A stretch of DNA of 64,000 bases from Phylloscopus collybita (Eukaryota; Chordata; Aves; Passeriformes; Phylloscopidae): positions 23,084,001 through 23,148,000 of the forward strand of contig JAJNNQ010000040.1 in assembly GCA_027886175.1 (NCBI GenBank). The letters are read 5' to 3'. A program made the position numbers and the translations under genes. Numbering within the stretch: position 1 is the stretch's first letter; every line of letters starts with the position of its first letter. This document shows, in pieces, positions 36,881 to 50,259 of this stretch. The notes under the pieces are model-generated. The model was not told the DNA's origin and ran no database searches. It saw only the letters and a list, made by a program, of their open reading frames with translations.

Positions 36881-39800
36881 GTCAAGTGCTCAAGAACCAA
36901 ATAGTATCTTTTGGAACTCACCTGTGTTCCAAAGGGCAGCTTCTCCTGCAACACGTCCCATGGTACTCCTAATTTTGTCTATAGACAGGAAAGGCAGTTG
37001 GAGAGGAAGCTGTTGTCCCTTGCCAAGGCACCCCTTTGTCAACATGGATTGAGGCCAGGTTCAGTACTAGCCTTCCACTGCCTCTCCACCACTCCACAGT
37101 CACAAAGTGTTCTGCTCTTCACTGGGGAGGAACTGAATAAAGCAACAGGGAGACATCATCCGAGGTGACACTGCAGTGAAGGTACTTCCCCCACAGTGGC
37201 TGTTCATGTGTCCAGAGGGAACAGTGGCTGCTCAGCTCATATACTGACTCTGTTCCAAGAGTTTTGGTCCGGCAGTGGGGCAGATCATAGCAATGAATGG
37301 CTCTGTACTCCCTTACCCTAATGATTATGATACCTTAGCTCTCATCCTTTAAAGGAAATTATGCTCAGTTCTGCATTTCACCTGGCAACAATGACACAGG
37401 TGAGAGAGGAAAACAAAATCTGCAGCAAATTGGTGTCTTCCTAAGGGCATAGATTTTTTAATTTTTTTTTAATAATGGCTTCTTGGATGAAAATGATAAA
37501 AGATCTCTATAAAATGTTTAATGGAAATTCTGCTTTAATTAGAGTTTAATGCAACCATGAGATCTATCAGGGAAGAATTGTGTAGAGTTATATCCATTCC
37601 CATCCCATGACCCTGAGCACAGCTGAGCAGTAAAGGCACAGTACACCCTGCTTATGCAGCAAAATTCAAAGCCAGCACTGTACTTGTACTTCATCACTGA
37701 CACATACTCTGCACAAGCAGACACAAAGAATGATTTAAAATAGCTTTCCTTTATGAAAATGAAGAGCTGATGGGACAAACAGCTAGAAAAACTTGCATAA
37801 AGTATGGTCTCTAGCAGTACAAGGGAAAAACGTGACCATCATCCAGTATTCATACATGAAGTAAACCATGATTATGATATTCTTCTTAGAAGATACTCTC
37901 ATCTTTCACTGCATTTACTTTTTGAACATTTCCTAACTGGGGAAGTGAACACAAGAGTATAGCCAAAGATACTGTGTGCAATTAATTTAATAGCATTATA
38001 GAACAACAAATCCACGCCTTTAGAACTTGATTAATCAATATGTTTCTTGAACTAGAGAGACACTCAGACTTAAATAAAACAAAATCTTTCACAGGAGCAA
38101 GTTTGAAACTAGAACATATTACATCTTTTAGATTGTTGTTAACTGTTTCAGTAGATGAAAAAAAAAAGATTGGAAGCTAGTATTTTGGTCATAAAATAAG
38201 AAGTATTTTTTTGAAACAACTATAGCAAATATTCCCTGAGAATTAAGAATCAGCAACAACTATTGCCAAATTGTTTTTTTCTGTTACAGTGCAGAAATGT
38301 TACAGCACATTCTCACCATTCAAAGATCACACAGGAAGATTAAAGGCCACAGTTTTTATTTACTATGTGCATCTTCTGGATGTGCTCATCTTTCAAGAGA
38401 ATTAAATCCAGGTACAGCAACCCTCAGCACTGAAGCTAACCAGGACATGAGGGGAGAGAAGGCAGCTGAGGAAAGATTTAATCCATGTGCTGAGTGTGCA
38501 TGTTCAGAATTCCTAATTTTTCCCCCTGTGCTAGGTTTTCTAAATTTCCCCTTCAACTGATAGGTTATGGCAGCATTCTGGAATAACCCACTCTCTCTGA
38601 CCCCCCAGAAACATGCATATAAAATACACACCTGCCACCAAAATGTTCCACTCAGACAAGTAACTTGTAATCGAAGCAGAAAAGGGAGATAAAACAGAAG
38701 AGTGGAGGAACTATTGAAGTTGAAATAATCAATTTTAATGCCTAAAATTAGATTTTATGGCCCATGGTACTGCTGAAAGCTGCATGCAGCACAGCTTTAT
38801 TTTGCATTATTCCCCAGCACACAGAATTAAAGTGCAGTAAACGTTTGGGATTTGGTATAGCACACTGTCATAAAAAAAAAAAAGATAAAATCTATTTTTT
38901 GTTATTAATTCAGCTCAAAAAGAGGTCAGTCTGGGGGCAGTTTGCATTTGACCAAGAAAAATACAAGATCCAATTGGGATCCGAATTATCATGTTGTAGA
39001 AGGAAGTTTCTTCTTGTCCAGCCCTATGTCAGTACCTATATCAATGTATGTATGTCTCCCTGTGGCTACCTGTTAGTTCTGTGGCTCTTTCTCCAAGATA
39101 AAACAATCATTCTTTCCTTAAAACTTGCAGGTCTTAGCTCAGCTGAATTCTTTCCTTCATTGCTTCAAAGCATCCAGCAGATCTGGCAATGTCTGCTATT
39201 GGTTGATCTATGAGTGCTGCAACCCAGAAGGGTAGAGCATTTATTAACAGCACACTATGGAAACCTGGCCAGAGATCTGCAAAGACCCAACCTGCAAAGA
39301 GTCATTTAATGGTAGTGGTAGTTTAGATGGGCTAACAGCAGAAAGGAGATTGTTTTAAGAAGGTTAAAAAATGGCTAGAAGGAAACCAGGAGAGAAGGCC
39401 AACATATACCAATGAATGCTGCAGTACTATCACAGTTTGATCCCAAAACACTATTCAGAGGTGTTTGGAGAAATATAACATCTGAACATCCCTACTTGCT
39501 CCAGAAGACTTAGATGGAAGTACCAGCATGTGGGCTGAGGCGTCAAACTGGGAATGCAAATTATTCAACATACCTAGAACATGTTGGACATGTTGTAGTG
39601 ATTGCAATAGTCTGGCCATTCTGCATCTTCTATGCTGATATCATGCAATTAATCTGCATGTATACAGGTCAGCTGGTCTGGACATCAGTTCTCACTTTGG
39701 TGAGGCTGTCAGAGGCCCAGAAACACTGGATATATGGCCACATTCCTCTTCTATTTCTTCGAAAATCTTTCTAACTTAAAACAGAACACAAGTCTAATGG

Positions 39801-40140
39801 AAGAGATGGTTGTCCCATCTCTAAATCTTGAGAATTGTGATCCAATTAGTTTTGTATATATTTCACTTTTTCATAACCATTTTCTCTATTATCAGAGTAT
39901 CTTTCTACATAACTTCATCAACTGTTTTACTCAAAGAGATCTAAAGGAAAAATATATGAAAATAATCTTTACCATCTTTGTAAAGCAGCAATCAAAAAGG
40001 TCAAACAAATCAGCTGGCTATAAACTATGACATTTACTGCCAATCAAGAGTAAATGCATCATATTGCAAAAGAAAATAATGCAACGTGACTCACAGCAAA
40101 ACATAAATGCATCTGGGTGATACAAACTTCAGTTTATATT
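36881..40140. other. Intergenic DNA between SLC35D3 and PEX7
   Basis: AT-rich, non-coding. It has short A/T runs (for example near 37450, 38160 and 38872) and no recognised gene. This 3.3-kb stretch plus the CpG island separates two genes transcribed in the same direction. Confidence 0.55.
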
Positions 40141-40163
40141 ACAGTACTTTGCAGTAAAAAGCC

Positions 40164-40169
40164 TTTATT
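40164..40169 (-). terminator. PEX7: Likely PEX7 poly(A) signal
   Basis: TTTATT on the plus strand gives AATAAA on the gene strand, about 410 nt past the PEX7 stop. It is the only canonical hexamer I see between 40140 and the stop codon. Confidence 0.55.
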
Positions 40170-40170
40170 T

Positions 40171-40209
40171 GCTTTTCCTTTCCTTTCTTTTCCTTCCTTT
40201 TCTTTTCTA
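40171..40209. repeat. C/T-rich (GAAAA-type) tract
   Basis: Plus strand CTTTTCCTTTCC-type units; on the PEX7 strand this is an uninterrupted A/G tract next to the poly(A) hexamer. Confidence 0.75.
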
Positions 40210-40578
40210 CAGTGACTTCTCAAAATATGCTGCCAGTTACTTTTAATCTTTTAAGGAACAAGAAGATTCAGGCCTCTGCCCTCATCATTAGCCAGACAGA
40301 TCTCAAACTCGTGTTGGTTATAGCTCTGAAGACACCACTGATATCTGCTATGGCCACTCTTCAGCCACTGAGTAGCTGTGGAACATTTTGCTAGTTCAAG
40401 TACTACCTGTACAGAAACCAAGCCCTGAAGTCTCCACATGTTCAAGTGCACAACACTCCATTCAAGCAGTTTTACTTGTAAAGAGACACTGAGATTAGTG
40501 ACACTGTTGACACTTTAGCACAAGTCTGGTTGTGGGGGAAGAGAGAAAGGTTCCTGGAGTGCCAGATCATCTTCTCTT

Positions 40579-40647
40579 CTAAACAGGAACTGCCAGACAC
40601 GATGGAGTATAGATCTTGACTAGCTCATCCCAAGCACAGTCCACCAC
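40579..40647 (-). CDS. PEX7: PEX7, last coding exon
   Basis: Terminal exon of the peroxisomal PTS2 receptor. After acceptor TTTGTAG|GTGGTGG it encodes 22 residues, V-V-D-C-A-W-D-E-L-V-K-I-Y and on to C-L-A-V-P-V, then TAG (40581-40579). Human PEX7 ends in the same pattern (V-A-D-C-S-W-D-E-T-I-K-I-Y ... C-L-T-I-P-A) with the same length. This is the closing strand segment of the last WD40 blade. The exon is separated from its upstream neighbour by an 11.4-kb intron, the largest seen here. Phase 0 matches the upstream donor after the Gln codon at 52064. Confidence 0.93.
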   Translation of the reverse strand: MVDCAWDELVKIYTPSCLAVPV

Positions 40648-40925
40648 CTACAAAGCAAACAATTTATTTAGATACTTCACAAGTTTCATTTTTACAAAAA
40701 ACACAGGGAACCTACTGCATATTGTGGACTTAATACCATTTGGTACTCTGTCTTACAATACTTCAAAATTATACAGTAACTAATTTTTTTTTTAACTTTA
40801 ACTTTACTGAGAAACATGAAAATTAACAACCTACTGCTTTTCATACTCCCCACAAGGAAAGCGGGGAAACCTTTGGGTTTCAACTGATTGTTCCAAATAG
40901 GCAAAATAATGTAACTGAAAATTAA

Positions 40926-41029
40926 ATTAAGGAAGAACACACAAAAGTCCAGACCTTGTCATGTTTCTTCTCTCTGTATTAAGGAAGGACACATGAAAGT
41001 CCACACTCTGCCATGTTTTTTCTCCTTAT
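40926..41029. repeat. 52-bp tandem duplication
   Basis: Two copies begin ATTAAGGAAG at 40926 and 40978 and share AAAGTCCA, CATGTTT and TTCTC blocks in order, with about ten differences. Confidence 0.85.
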
Positions 41030-44000
41030 AGAGTCTTAGGATCCTTTTACCATAGTATCTGAACATTTCATGACCAGATCTGAACGACCTTCTTATACTT
41101 ACAGATACAGAAATTTGCTATGGACATTTTCCTAACGTCTAATGCTGAGGAATGGAAAACCAAAAAAGTTCAACAGAATTATACAGGAAGTTTCCTGAAG
41201 AATTAAGCCAGAATTTCAGTCTCATGCTTGATAAGCTATGAGTTCACTGTCTATTGTTGAGAAGAGAGATGTGTATTTGCTGAGCACTGGGATTTGGAGG
41301 CCATGGTGTTTCTTCAAGCACTACCTAGACCCCAACTAGTCTGATAAGAAGTGGTGCCGCTTGTGGCAAAGGTATCTTATAAACACAGTAACTGATTAGT
41401 ATAATTGAAACTTTTCTGAATTCAACGTCCCAAGCTTCTCTAGATGAAGGCTTGAACTTCAAACTAGAAAACCAGGGGGTTAATCTAAGTCTATAGTGTT
41501 TAAAGATTTTAGTAATTACCAAGATCACATGGAAAAAGACTACAGAATGCTTTAGGTTCAAACATTAATTCAAAATGCACTTTAGAGTCTGTAACAAAGT
41601 GAAAGGGTTAACCACACTGACAATTACTCAAGAAGATGACTTACATATATATTCACAAAATATTGTGGAGATAAGAACTAAGACAAAAAGAAGAAGAAAG
41701 ATGAGAGCTAAAGAGAAAAAGCTGATGAGGTCCACAAATAAATGTAAGCCAGTCTGGCTGAAACCATATTGCATTATCTTTACAATGTCATTTCCAGTTG
41801 GGATCACAAAAGATACAGTATTGGATCCTCTGCACAACGAGCTTCCTTCTGCTGCAGACTGCAATTCCTGTTCTCTTCTAGAGCCAGAATGAACAGCTGC
41901 ACACTAAAAATTTGGAAATCCAACTACAGTATTTGATTTCAGACTATAATTAGCCCATTTTGTGTTTACTATACTGCACTATTATTCATTTTTATTGCTT
42001 CCTTAGCTGGTTCTACTTAGTTATTTCAAGTGCTTTCCATATACATCTAAATGGGTCAAAAAAACTCTTGACAATATGTCTGTCTATTCATACGACATAA
42101 TAGAGCTTTCTGTAGCATAATGTTCTGCTGCATTGCAGTCTCTCAAATCATACCAAAAAGAAAATTTGAGTTTTCCACTAAATGCTATGTAGAAGATGGC
42201 AATCACATAAACTGCAGGTTTTTTACTATTCTTCAGAGCTACAGATCAATGTCCTATAGGCAATACTTTGTATTTTCATAAAGAAACAAGAAACAAAATT
42301 AACATTTGGAAAAAATCCCATGGGAATTCCCACCTGTTATCAATGTAATTAGTATCCCTGAAATCACCTCTGAACAAATATAGTTACAGAACCATTTAAT
42401 CTAGCAACACTAAAAATAAACAGGGGATATTAAAAGAGTTTGAAAAGGATCACTTGCGATAAGCTGCCCAACTCATTGACTTAACGATACCACATGAAAG
42501 GAGAAAACATAGCCAGCCAACAAGAGGGAAACAAAAGCTACAGTAAGTAACAGTGAATCAAGTTCTCCTGTGCAGCAGGAAATCTATAATGGAATACTGA
42601 TACCAGAAACCTTGATGAAAATACACATGTGAAGTACAGTGAACAGGTATCTATGGGAAACTGGGACACTGCAGCATGGCAGAAGATTAAAAAATGAAAT
42701 GGCATTTCTATTTCTCCATACTTCCTCCAAAATACAGCCAAGACACTCAGAGAAAGGGGGCAACTGTAAGCTAAGAGTGCAGCAGACAGCATTCATTGAT
42801 GGAGAGTGGCACATGCCCCTTTGCAGTAGCTCAGAGATTGTCACTGCCTCAAATACAAATGACTAAGATGAATCCTAAGACAAAGAGAAGGACTTGTTAA
42901 TGCAGCAACTGTATCAGTTTACAAAATGTCTTCTCCTTGCATTTTGCCTTTTATCTTGTGGCCTGTCTTATATAGTGGTCTTATGACAGTTGTGTGCCTT
43001 TCCCCAGAAGAGGAGAATGTGGGTTATTGAATGTAAGTGCTTTAAAAGTATTTAGAAATCTCAGTTCTCATGTGAAATATAACCATTTTTAATACATACT
43101 TCAACACACTTTAGCCTTTAAAAAAAATAAACTAGATGCTACTTAATTTAAATATTAAAATAGAAATTTCACTGGAATGAAGGCTCATCCAGCACACCAC
43201 AGTAAATAAATACAGCATACAAAAAGGGGCAAGTTCCTAAAGCTTATATTTTGATCAATGAGATGATGCTACTGCGAGGTAAAAAAAAATCCTCCTGTGG
43301 TGGGATGAAGATGAAGGAAAACTGAAAATGGATTCACACTTTATTTGCACACCTGATAAAAGTCCCTGCAATCAGGAGCATGAAAGGATGGAAGTTTTCC
43401 TCCTGTAAAAAAGGTCTGCTGTCTTGGCGACAAATTTTACTGTGAGTTTCAAACAAATCTCACTGATTTCAGTTTTTAGAGGGCACATTGTTTTTTGATT
43501 TTTTTTTTTCAAACTGACATGCCAGCAGAGCAGAGGACGGTTTATTTCAGTTGCAAAGAACTGTATAAATTGCAATATCCTTATAATGTATGGCATATTT
43601 TGTATGTCATGCAACTTTCATTATAATTCATGAATACTCTTGTAACTATAGAATGCAGTTTTGCTATAGCAACTTTTAACTATTGAACTGCAGAAAAAAG
43701 CAGAATAATTAGACTTAACTGTAAAACAAGAATATTCTCTGTTGCACTGACTGCTAAACTACATCAAGAAATAACACACATTACTGTGTTATTAGAAATA
43801 TTCTAAGCCTGGTAATCTTCATTGTAACTAAAGCTACATGGAACAAAGGCAGGGCAGTCTAACAAAATGACATTTATTAATTATCTTTAATGCTTTTATT
43901 TCAGTAGCCAAGTTGCATATACAGCATACGCACTAAAGGTACTACAGTGTTGTTACTGCAGAATAAATGTCATGCCAATTTATCTGCCAGCAATGATACA

Positions 44001-47000
44001 AAAACAAGTACAAAAATGGGGATCACTGCATTTCTCTTCCTGTAAAGCCAAAAAGCAAGCAAAAGAAAAACTGCAATCACCCCAGAAAGCTAATTGCTTG
44101 ACTAAAAAATCACAGTTCAACTCAGCTAAAACAGCTATCCTGTATTTTATTGAAATGTTTATCCTTGTCCCAGAGTATAACAATGTTTTCCACCAACTGA
44201 TTTAATACTGACATCCATTCATTTATCAGAGCCATTTCCATTGACTCACTAACTGATTTACTCCCTTGACAGGCCCTCTGTTTCCTATTCATCACAATCA
44301 TCTTGCCTTGCAATAGACTTAGACCTTTTCCAGCACCCGAGGGCAATCCATTCAGTCTACTGCAATTACCTGCATGACATTCTGCCTCTTTACTGTTCAG
44401 AAGAAGCAAGAGAACAGGAGAAAACTCCCAAGTTAGCCACTAACTTTTTTATTCAGTACTTGAAGGCACAATAAATCTGCAAGCCCTAATCAAGATTAAA
44501 TACATTCAAAAGAACAACTAAAAACTTAAGAGTTCAATTACCCCTTATAAAAGGGTTTAATCAGAACAAAGGACAGCCCTCTCTAGATTAATATCTCCAG
44601 AACTATCTTGGTGCCACTGAGTTTCCAGAGTGCTCATAATGAATCACGTGATAATACATAAATGTGCCTGAGAGAGACCCATTTCTCAGCTTCTCCCCAT
44701 CCCATTTTCAAATGAGAGCTGTCTTTTTTTTTTTCTGTAGAACAGTCAGCAGAAAAAAATTCAGTTCTTGACTCCCATTAGTTGTATTTCCCTTCCTCTT
44801 TCAGTTTCTTGTCTTCTGTGTCTTCTCAAACAGAATTTAATGGTCTATTTATATCATTATGTATTTTTGAGGGATCCTGAACATCCTCTAAGCTTATGGG
44901 ATGGAGATTAATTGAAGATAAAGCAAGCTATTAGGTTTGCTTTCACAGGTTGAAAATAATTGGTCAAGTGCACAATGGATCATGCATGAATTTCAATTCA
45001 TTCAATACCTATTTTCTTCTAGAAAATCTGGACTACCGTTGTGGCCTGTTTGGTTAGCAGTTGCCAGAGTGAACTGCATGATGCCAACGTTTACATGAGA
45101 GGTGGAAGTGACAGGAGTTTGCAAATAGAACTTTTTATTTTCAATACGCAGTAACACAAATATTTTTTTTTAAATTTACTCTTGAAAAAACACACCTTGA
45201 CTTAAATATTATTTCCAGTAAAGACAAAATGAAACAAACCCCAGAGCAGACCTTCTTAAAAAACCTAGATTCAAACCAGAGTTATCAGAAACAGATGCTC
45301 CAAGTGCTGCTTTAAAATTTTGTTTCTTTCTTAAGGGAAGAAAAAAGAAATAAAAGACTCGGGAGAATTATTTTTCACACTGCAAAGATAAGGTCACAAA
45401 GAACTAATCTAAGAAGTCGAGAGCTGTCTCATTATTTGTTCTGTTGCTCTGACATGGGCAATGGGAGGATGACTTGGAAAGTCATGCCACATATTCCTAA
45501 ATACAAGTCTTCCAAGTGTGCTTTCATCAGTAAATGGTAAAGGAAATGGGGATGAGAGTTGCTGGTTAGAAAAAAATCCCTGAAATCTCCAGAGATTTGG
45601 TAGCAATCCCTCTGTACTCTAAAAATTAGGAGGAAGACATCATCTCAGTCTTCCAAGAACTGACTTAATTGGTAAGTCAGTTTTAAGTTCTGTAGAAGGT
45701 ACACTGGAACTGCAAAATGCCCTTCTGTGCTGATACTGGCCTTGGTGACCCCAAATGCAGTGAACTTGCATCAGTGAAACTGTTTTCTAATGACCCTATC
45801 TGACCTTCATATTCATCCTTCAGCTCAGAGTTAAGGTAAGTTCCTTCCTTTTGGGATATAATCACAAATAATCATAAGCCAAACAGTATCTTCAGTAGCA
45901 GCTGCAAACTCCTGCTGTCTTCCACTGAGTTTCACCAGTGCAATTCATCACGACTTCTCAAACATTTATTGGTCTTGCAGGAGAGTAACAGAATCCACTA
46001 CATTGAGTAAAAGATGGGGCTCACAGAAGTAGCAAGTATTTGTAAGCCATTGCACTAAATAAAATGCACAAGCAACACATTTACTGAGTAAGAAATACTG
46101 TCTCTCATCCTTCCCAGTACTTCAGTATCAAAATTGATTTTCCTCTCCCAACACTTGCAGCTTTTACAAAACTGTGATGCCTGACAGAAACCTTTCCAAA
46201 CACCAAGAGACTTTTGCTGATAATAGCAAATAGTGACCATTACTTATGAGTGCCTAGCTTTCACTTACACAGGGAAAGTTTAATTTTCACAGTTTGGGAA
46301 AGACATAGAGTATGCACCAGTAAGAAATATCCACTTCTTTTAGCCCTTCCAACTCAGTAAGGTGTTCAGATTGGATCAACATTTGCAGCTGGTGAAATCT
46401 CATATTTTCTGGAAAAATCCACTCTGAAATTAGGTAAGCAAGTTTTTTTTTACCTCAAAGAAACTGCATCACTTCAGTAGCGTCCTAGAGAAGGACCATA
46501 AGGAGAGACTAAAGCAAAGTACAGATAGTGCTATAATTATAGCAGTGGGATAGCCACAACAGCTGGGTGGAAGCTATCAGGTCCTTAGTAATTAAGTGTA
46601 AAAGATAAGAGCAAGCGAACAAAAGAAAAAAGCAGAGAATGTCTGTTTCTCTGTACATTTCCACAAGATGTAACTCCACTTTTATATGGAACAATCAACA
46701 TTTCTGGGCCTCTTGAGCATCCACAATTAATTTAAATGAACAGCAAAACACATAGCCAAACAGCCTTACTAAAGACATCATCTGCATTTATATTTGGCTA
46801 TACTGGTTAAGCCAACTTCTGCAGCCCCTCCTGTCCCTTCTGCTTCCTGTGTTGGCACAGCTAATGCAGCACACTGCAAAAGCTGCACAAAGAAGACAAG
46901 GAGCAGAACAGACCTGCACACCAAAACTTGACAATGATCAAAAATTTCCTCATAAAGCTGGATGAATTTAGAACTAGATTTCAAGTTACCTTCAGGGCAT

Positions 47001-47324
47001 GCAGGTCAAGTGTATACAGTTTGGCCATGGCCTCCCTCCAGCTAGTAAGAAACAACAGCTTTAAAATTTCAGTGATGCATGATACCATCAGTTTCATGGG
47101 ATCAAAAGACCAATGCAGGCATCTCTTCTCATCTCAGCTCTATCGTTGCCCAGGTGCAAGGAAGGAGCAGACTGGTTTGACAGAACATGCTGGTGACACC
47201 CACAGCTTTCAGAAGAAGAGAGTGGAAGTTCAGGAAGGCCAAATCACAAGGCCAGTGAAACACAGAGCACAAGAGCCATGGGTACCACACTGGTACCATC
47301 ACTGTCTCCGTAACATGGGGTGTT

Positions 47325-47440
47325 GTGTGTGTCAAGGTTTAATCCCAGGCAGCAACTGAGTACCATGCTGTTGGCTCACTAACCCCAACCCCACCAGGTG
47401 GGATGAGGAAGAGAACTGGGGAAAAAAAAGGAGGTGCAGC
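47325..47440 (+). mobile_element. Probable avian LTR (endogenous retrovirus) fragment
   Basis: GGTTTAATCCCAGGCAGCAA, followed by TACCATGCTG, a C-rich block and a GGTGGGATGAGGAAGAGAA segment, resembles a repeat I associate with avian ERV LTRs (GGTTTAACCCCAG...GGCAACTAAGCACCACGC). Only about 115 bp is recognisable and no coding part is seen. Family assignment is from memory; orientation is as it matches that memory. Confidence 0.5.
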
Positions 47441-48107
47441 CAGAAGACTACAGAAAACAAGTTTCCTCCCAAACTTGTTGACAGAAATAGCTATTTACAC
47501 AGACAGCTACCATTTTTGCAGTTATGATCCAAACACACAAAATTCACAGTACAAGCAAACCCTAAGTGGTCACAATTTGTGTTGTACACAAGTTATTCTA
47601 AAACCTAGACTTCAGTATGCATTTAGGTAACTGATGAATTTGAATTAGAGAACTGACACTTTTCTCATTTGGAGCTGAACAATTTTAATTTCCAAAGGGA
47701 GCACCTCAGCACTGTACATTGTGCTGTTCAGATCTGGAATGACACAGATGTCTAAAGTGCTTTTCACAAATCAAGTGCTCTAAGCCACTACACCACTTGC
47801 CATCACTCCCACTGAAAATTATGTATCCTTGCAGTTTAGGAATATCATTGTTCATAGCACGGAAGTACAGAGAAATGGAAAGACTCCTCTCCTGTTCCCA
47901 TCAGATACTTAATCCTGTTCTCAGCAGCACAGAATCAATGGAAATCAGCAATTTATACCTTCCACTGTCTGCTTTACAGAGTTCAGAACAGATGTGAGGT
48001 GTGGCTAAAAAACATTTCCAGACAAAATTCAGAGTGTCAGGGTTTTTTATATTTGTGTTAGGCAAAATTGTTTTAGAACTGCAACAGAAAGGGCTGGGTA
48101 TCTTTTT

Positions 48108-48129
48108 GTCCATGATTCAAATCATGGAC
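48108..48129. repeat. 22-bp inverted repeat (10-bp arms, 2-bp centre)
   Basis: GTCCATGATT and AATCATGGAC are exact reverse complements with CA between them. Confidence 0.8.
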
Positions 48130-49789
48130 AGAATCAATAGAAGAAGGGAATGTTTACAGGATCTATACTTTCATCTGTGTTATTAATGGATTTCCTGAAG
48201 ATATTTAAAATTAATTAATGACTCTCATATGGCATTTAACCTACAACAGAAAAAACAGGCTGCTTTTAAATAAAGCTGCAGAAGTAACAGCAAAGGAAGT
48301 TACCCACAGCATGTAAACATGAATGTAAACACAGCAAAATCCTAGGAAGAGATGGGTTAAAGAAGTATGATATTTTTATTCATCAGAACATTCACAGATC
48401 ACATACAGGGAAAGTAAATATCAGGAGAGAAGTAAAAAATCCAGTGAGCTATAGAGCACAACTCCACTACATGGTCTAGCATTACCAGCTCCAAGCAAGG
48501 AATAGTTTATAGCTGATTACCATTTTTTTAATCCCTACATATATCCTATGTCTGTCTAGTGTGTATACAAGGAAGCAAACTTTAGTTGTTTTTCCTATCC
48601 CTAAACTTTGGAAAGAAGTATCCGGTTTTAAAAACTGCATGCTCTTAAGGTTGCTGACAGGGTAAACAGATTTGCTCAGCTCTTAATACTACACACCATC
48701 ACAGATTTAAAAGATTTTTGGTGCTTAGGGTCTTGTCATCGTTCTCATGTGTGCCTAGGCTACTTTGGTTGAAAGCTGGAGTTGGGAGTATTTTCTCCTG
48801 GAAACTTTCCTGGCAAATACATCAGAACTTGCAGTTTAATAGAGAAATACCCTGAATATCATGAGGATCATTTCTGTTAATGCTTTGCACTGCAAAATCC
48901 ATGTTTTTCTATGCACTTGAAAGTTTGTTTGTTGCCTCAAATTTCTATGAATCTGACACAAACATTACAGTGGGAAGAAACCCCTCAAAGCAAACATCTG
49001 ATTTTTAAATTCAAAGCTTTCAAAAAACACCTACTTTACACAGAAGCAGATAATCCAAAATAGATACTAGAATATTTAATTAAGCACAAAGGAGTTTACT
49101 GTTCCATCTAGCCAATACTAGTGGGTCTCTTCACATTCCTTATGACCAGATTTTTTTCCACATGTTCCCTCCCTTAGCCCAAGAACCAGCTTGCCTGCAT
49201 GTACCTACTCTCTGCCTGTGTGTTCTGTTCAGAGCTCAATCAGTCCCACAGGAATGTCTTGTAATTCCTAGATTACTAGCTATTTAATCACAGTATCTAC
49301 TTTCAATAGTGCAGATAATTTTTTCCTTGACATGTAAAAAATACTTCAAAAATGCTGTAGTTCATTGCACAAAGCCAAAGAAAACATAATCTGTCTAGAC
49401 AACAAAAGATATCACTAAGAATGAAAACAAAGGTTAATGACCAGAACGGTACTTAATTTGAGCATAAATGAATAGCTTGTCCATTATAAATAAAATACCC
49501 TACATTCTCCCTGGATCCTTCCTCTCTTTTTCCCTGGAGAAGAGAAGCAGCTCAAATCTGAAGTCGTAACTCCTTCTAACGCACACAGTGAAAATCACAT
49601 ATCATGCAAATAAATTAAGAAAAGAAGTAACGGAGCTCATCATCAGATTGATAAAGAACAGACATAAAGACAACCTACATATTGGGAACAACAGCATAAA
49701 ATTCAAGCAAATAATATATGTTGGATGGATGCAGAAGCCAGAGAAAGACTCCAAGGACTCATACTGGAAGCAACTATTCAGCAGGTGTT

Positions 49790-50259
49790 CATAGAATCAT
49801 ACAATGGTTTGGGCTGGAAGGGACCTTAAAGGTCATCTCATACAAACCCCCCTGGCATGCACAAGGACACCTTTCACTAGACCAGGTTATCTGGCCTTGA
49901 ACACTTCCATCCACAGCTCTGGGTAACCTGTTCCAGTGTCTCATCACCCTCACGGGAAAGAATTTTTTCCTTATACCTACCAATGATCTCTCAGTTTGAA
50001 GCCATTACCCTTTGTCCTATCACTACATGTCCTTGTAAAAAGTTCCTCTCCAGCTCTCTTGGAGGATCCCTTTAGGTACTGGAAGGCTGCTACAAGGTCT
50101 CCCTGGAGCCCTGTCTTTTCCAGGCTAAACAACTCCAACTCTCTCAGCCTGTCTTCGTACCAGAGATGCTTCAGCCCTCTGCTCATGTCACAGCCTTTCT
50201 CTGGACTCATTCCAACCGGCCCATGTCCTGCTCAGAGCTGAACAAAGTATAGTCAGGGT
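49790..50259 (-). mobile_element. CR1 LINE 3' fragment, 5'-truncated
   Basis: Very clear CR1 3' end on the complementary strand: ATAGAATCATACAATGGTTT, GGCTGGAAGGGACCTTAAAG, TTCCAGTGTCTCATCACCCT, AAGCCATTACCCTTTGTCCT and ACTCTCTCAGCCTGTCTTCG in order. The ATTCTATG-type terminal repeat marks its 3' end at the left edge. About 470 bp, so heavily truncated and without coding capacity. GGTGTT occurs at both edges (49784-49789 and 50260-50265), a possible 6-bp target-site duplication. Confidence 0.95.

Larger units (their letters stand above)
40150..40578 (-). other. PEX7: PEX7 3'UTR (inferred extent)
   Basis: Sequence from just past the stop codon to the first AATAAA. A purine-rich block (on the gene strand, 40171-40209) lies directly before the hexamer. 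The end is inferred. Confidence 0.5.

Noticed and set aside
36881..37170. Extension of the CR1 fragment to the right
   Set aside because: The order of known CR1 text stops near 36880; the following sequence did not match the consensus I know.
38764..39213. 149-codon plus-strand frame
   Set aside because: No recognisable domain, interrupted composition with a Lys run from an A tract, no neighbouring exon or promoter.
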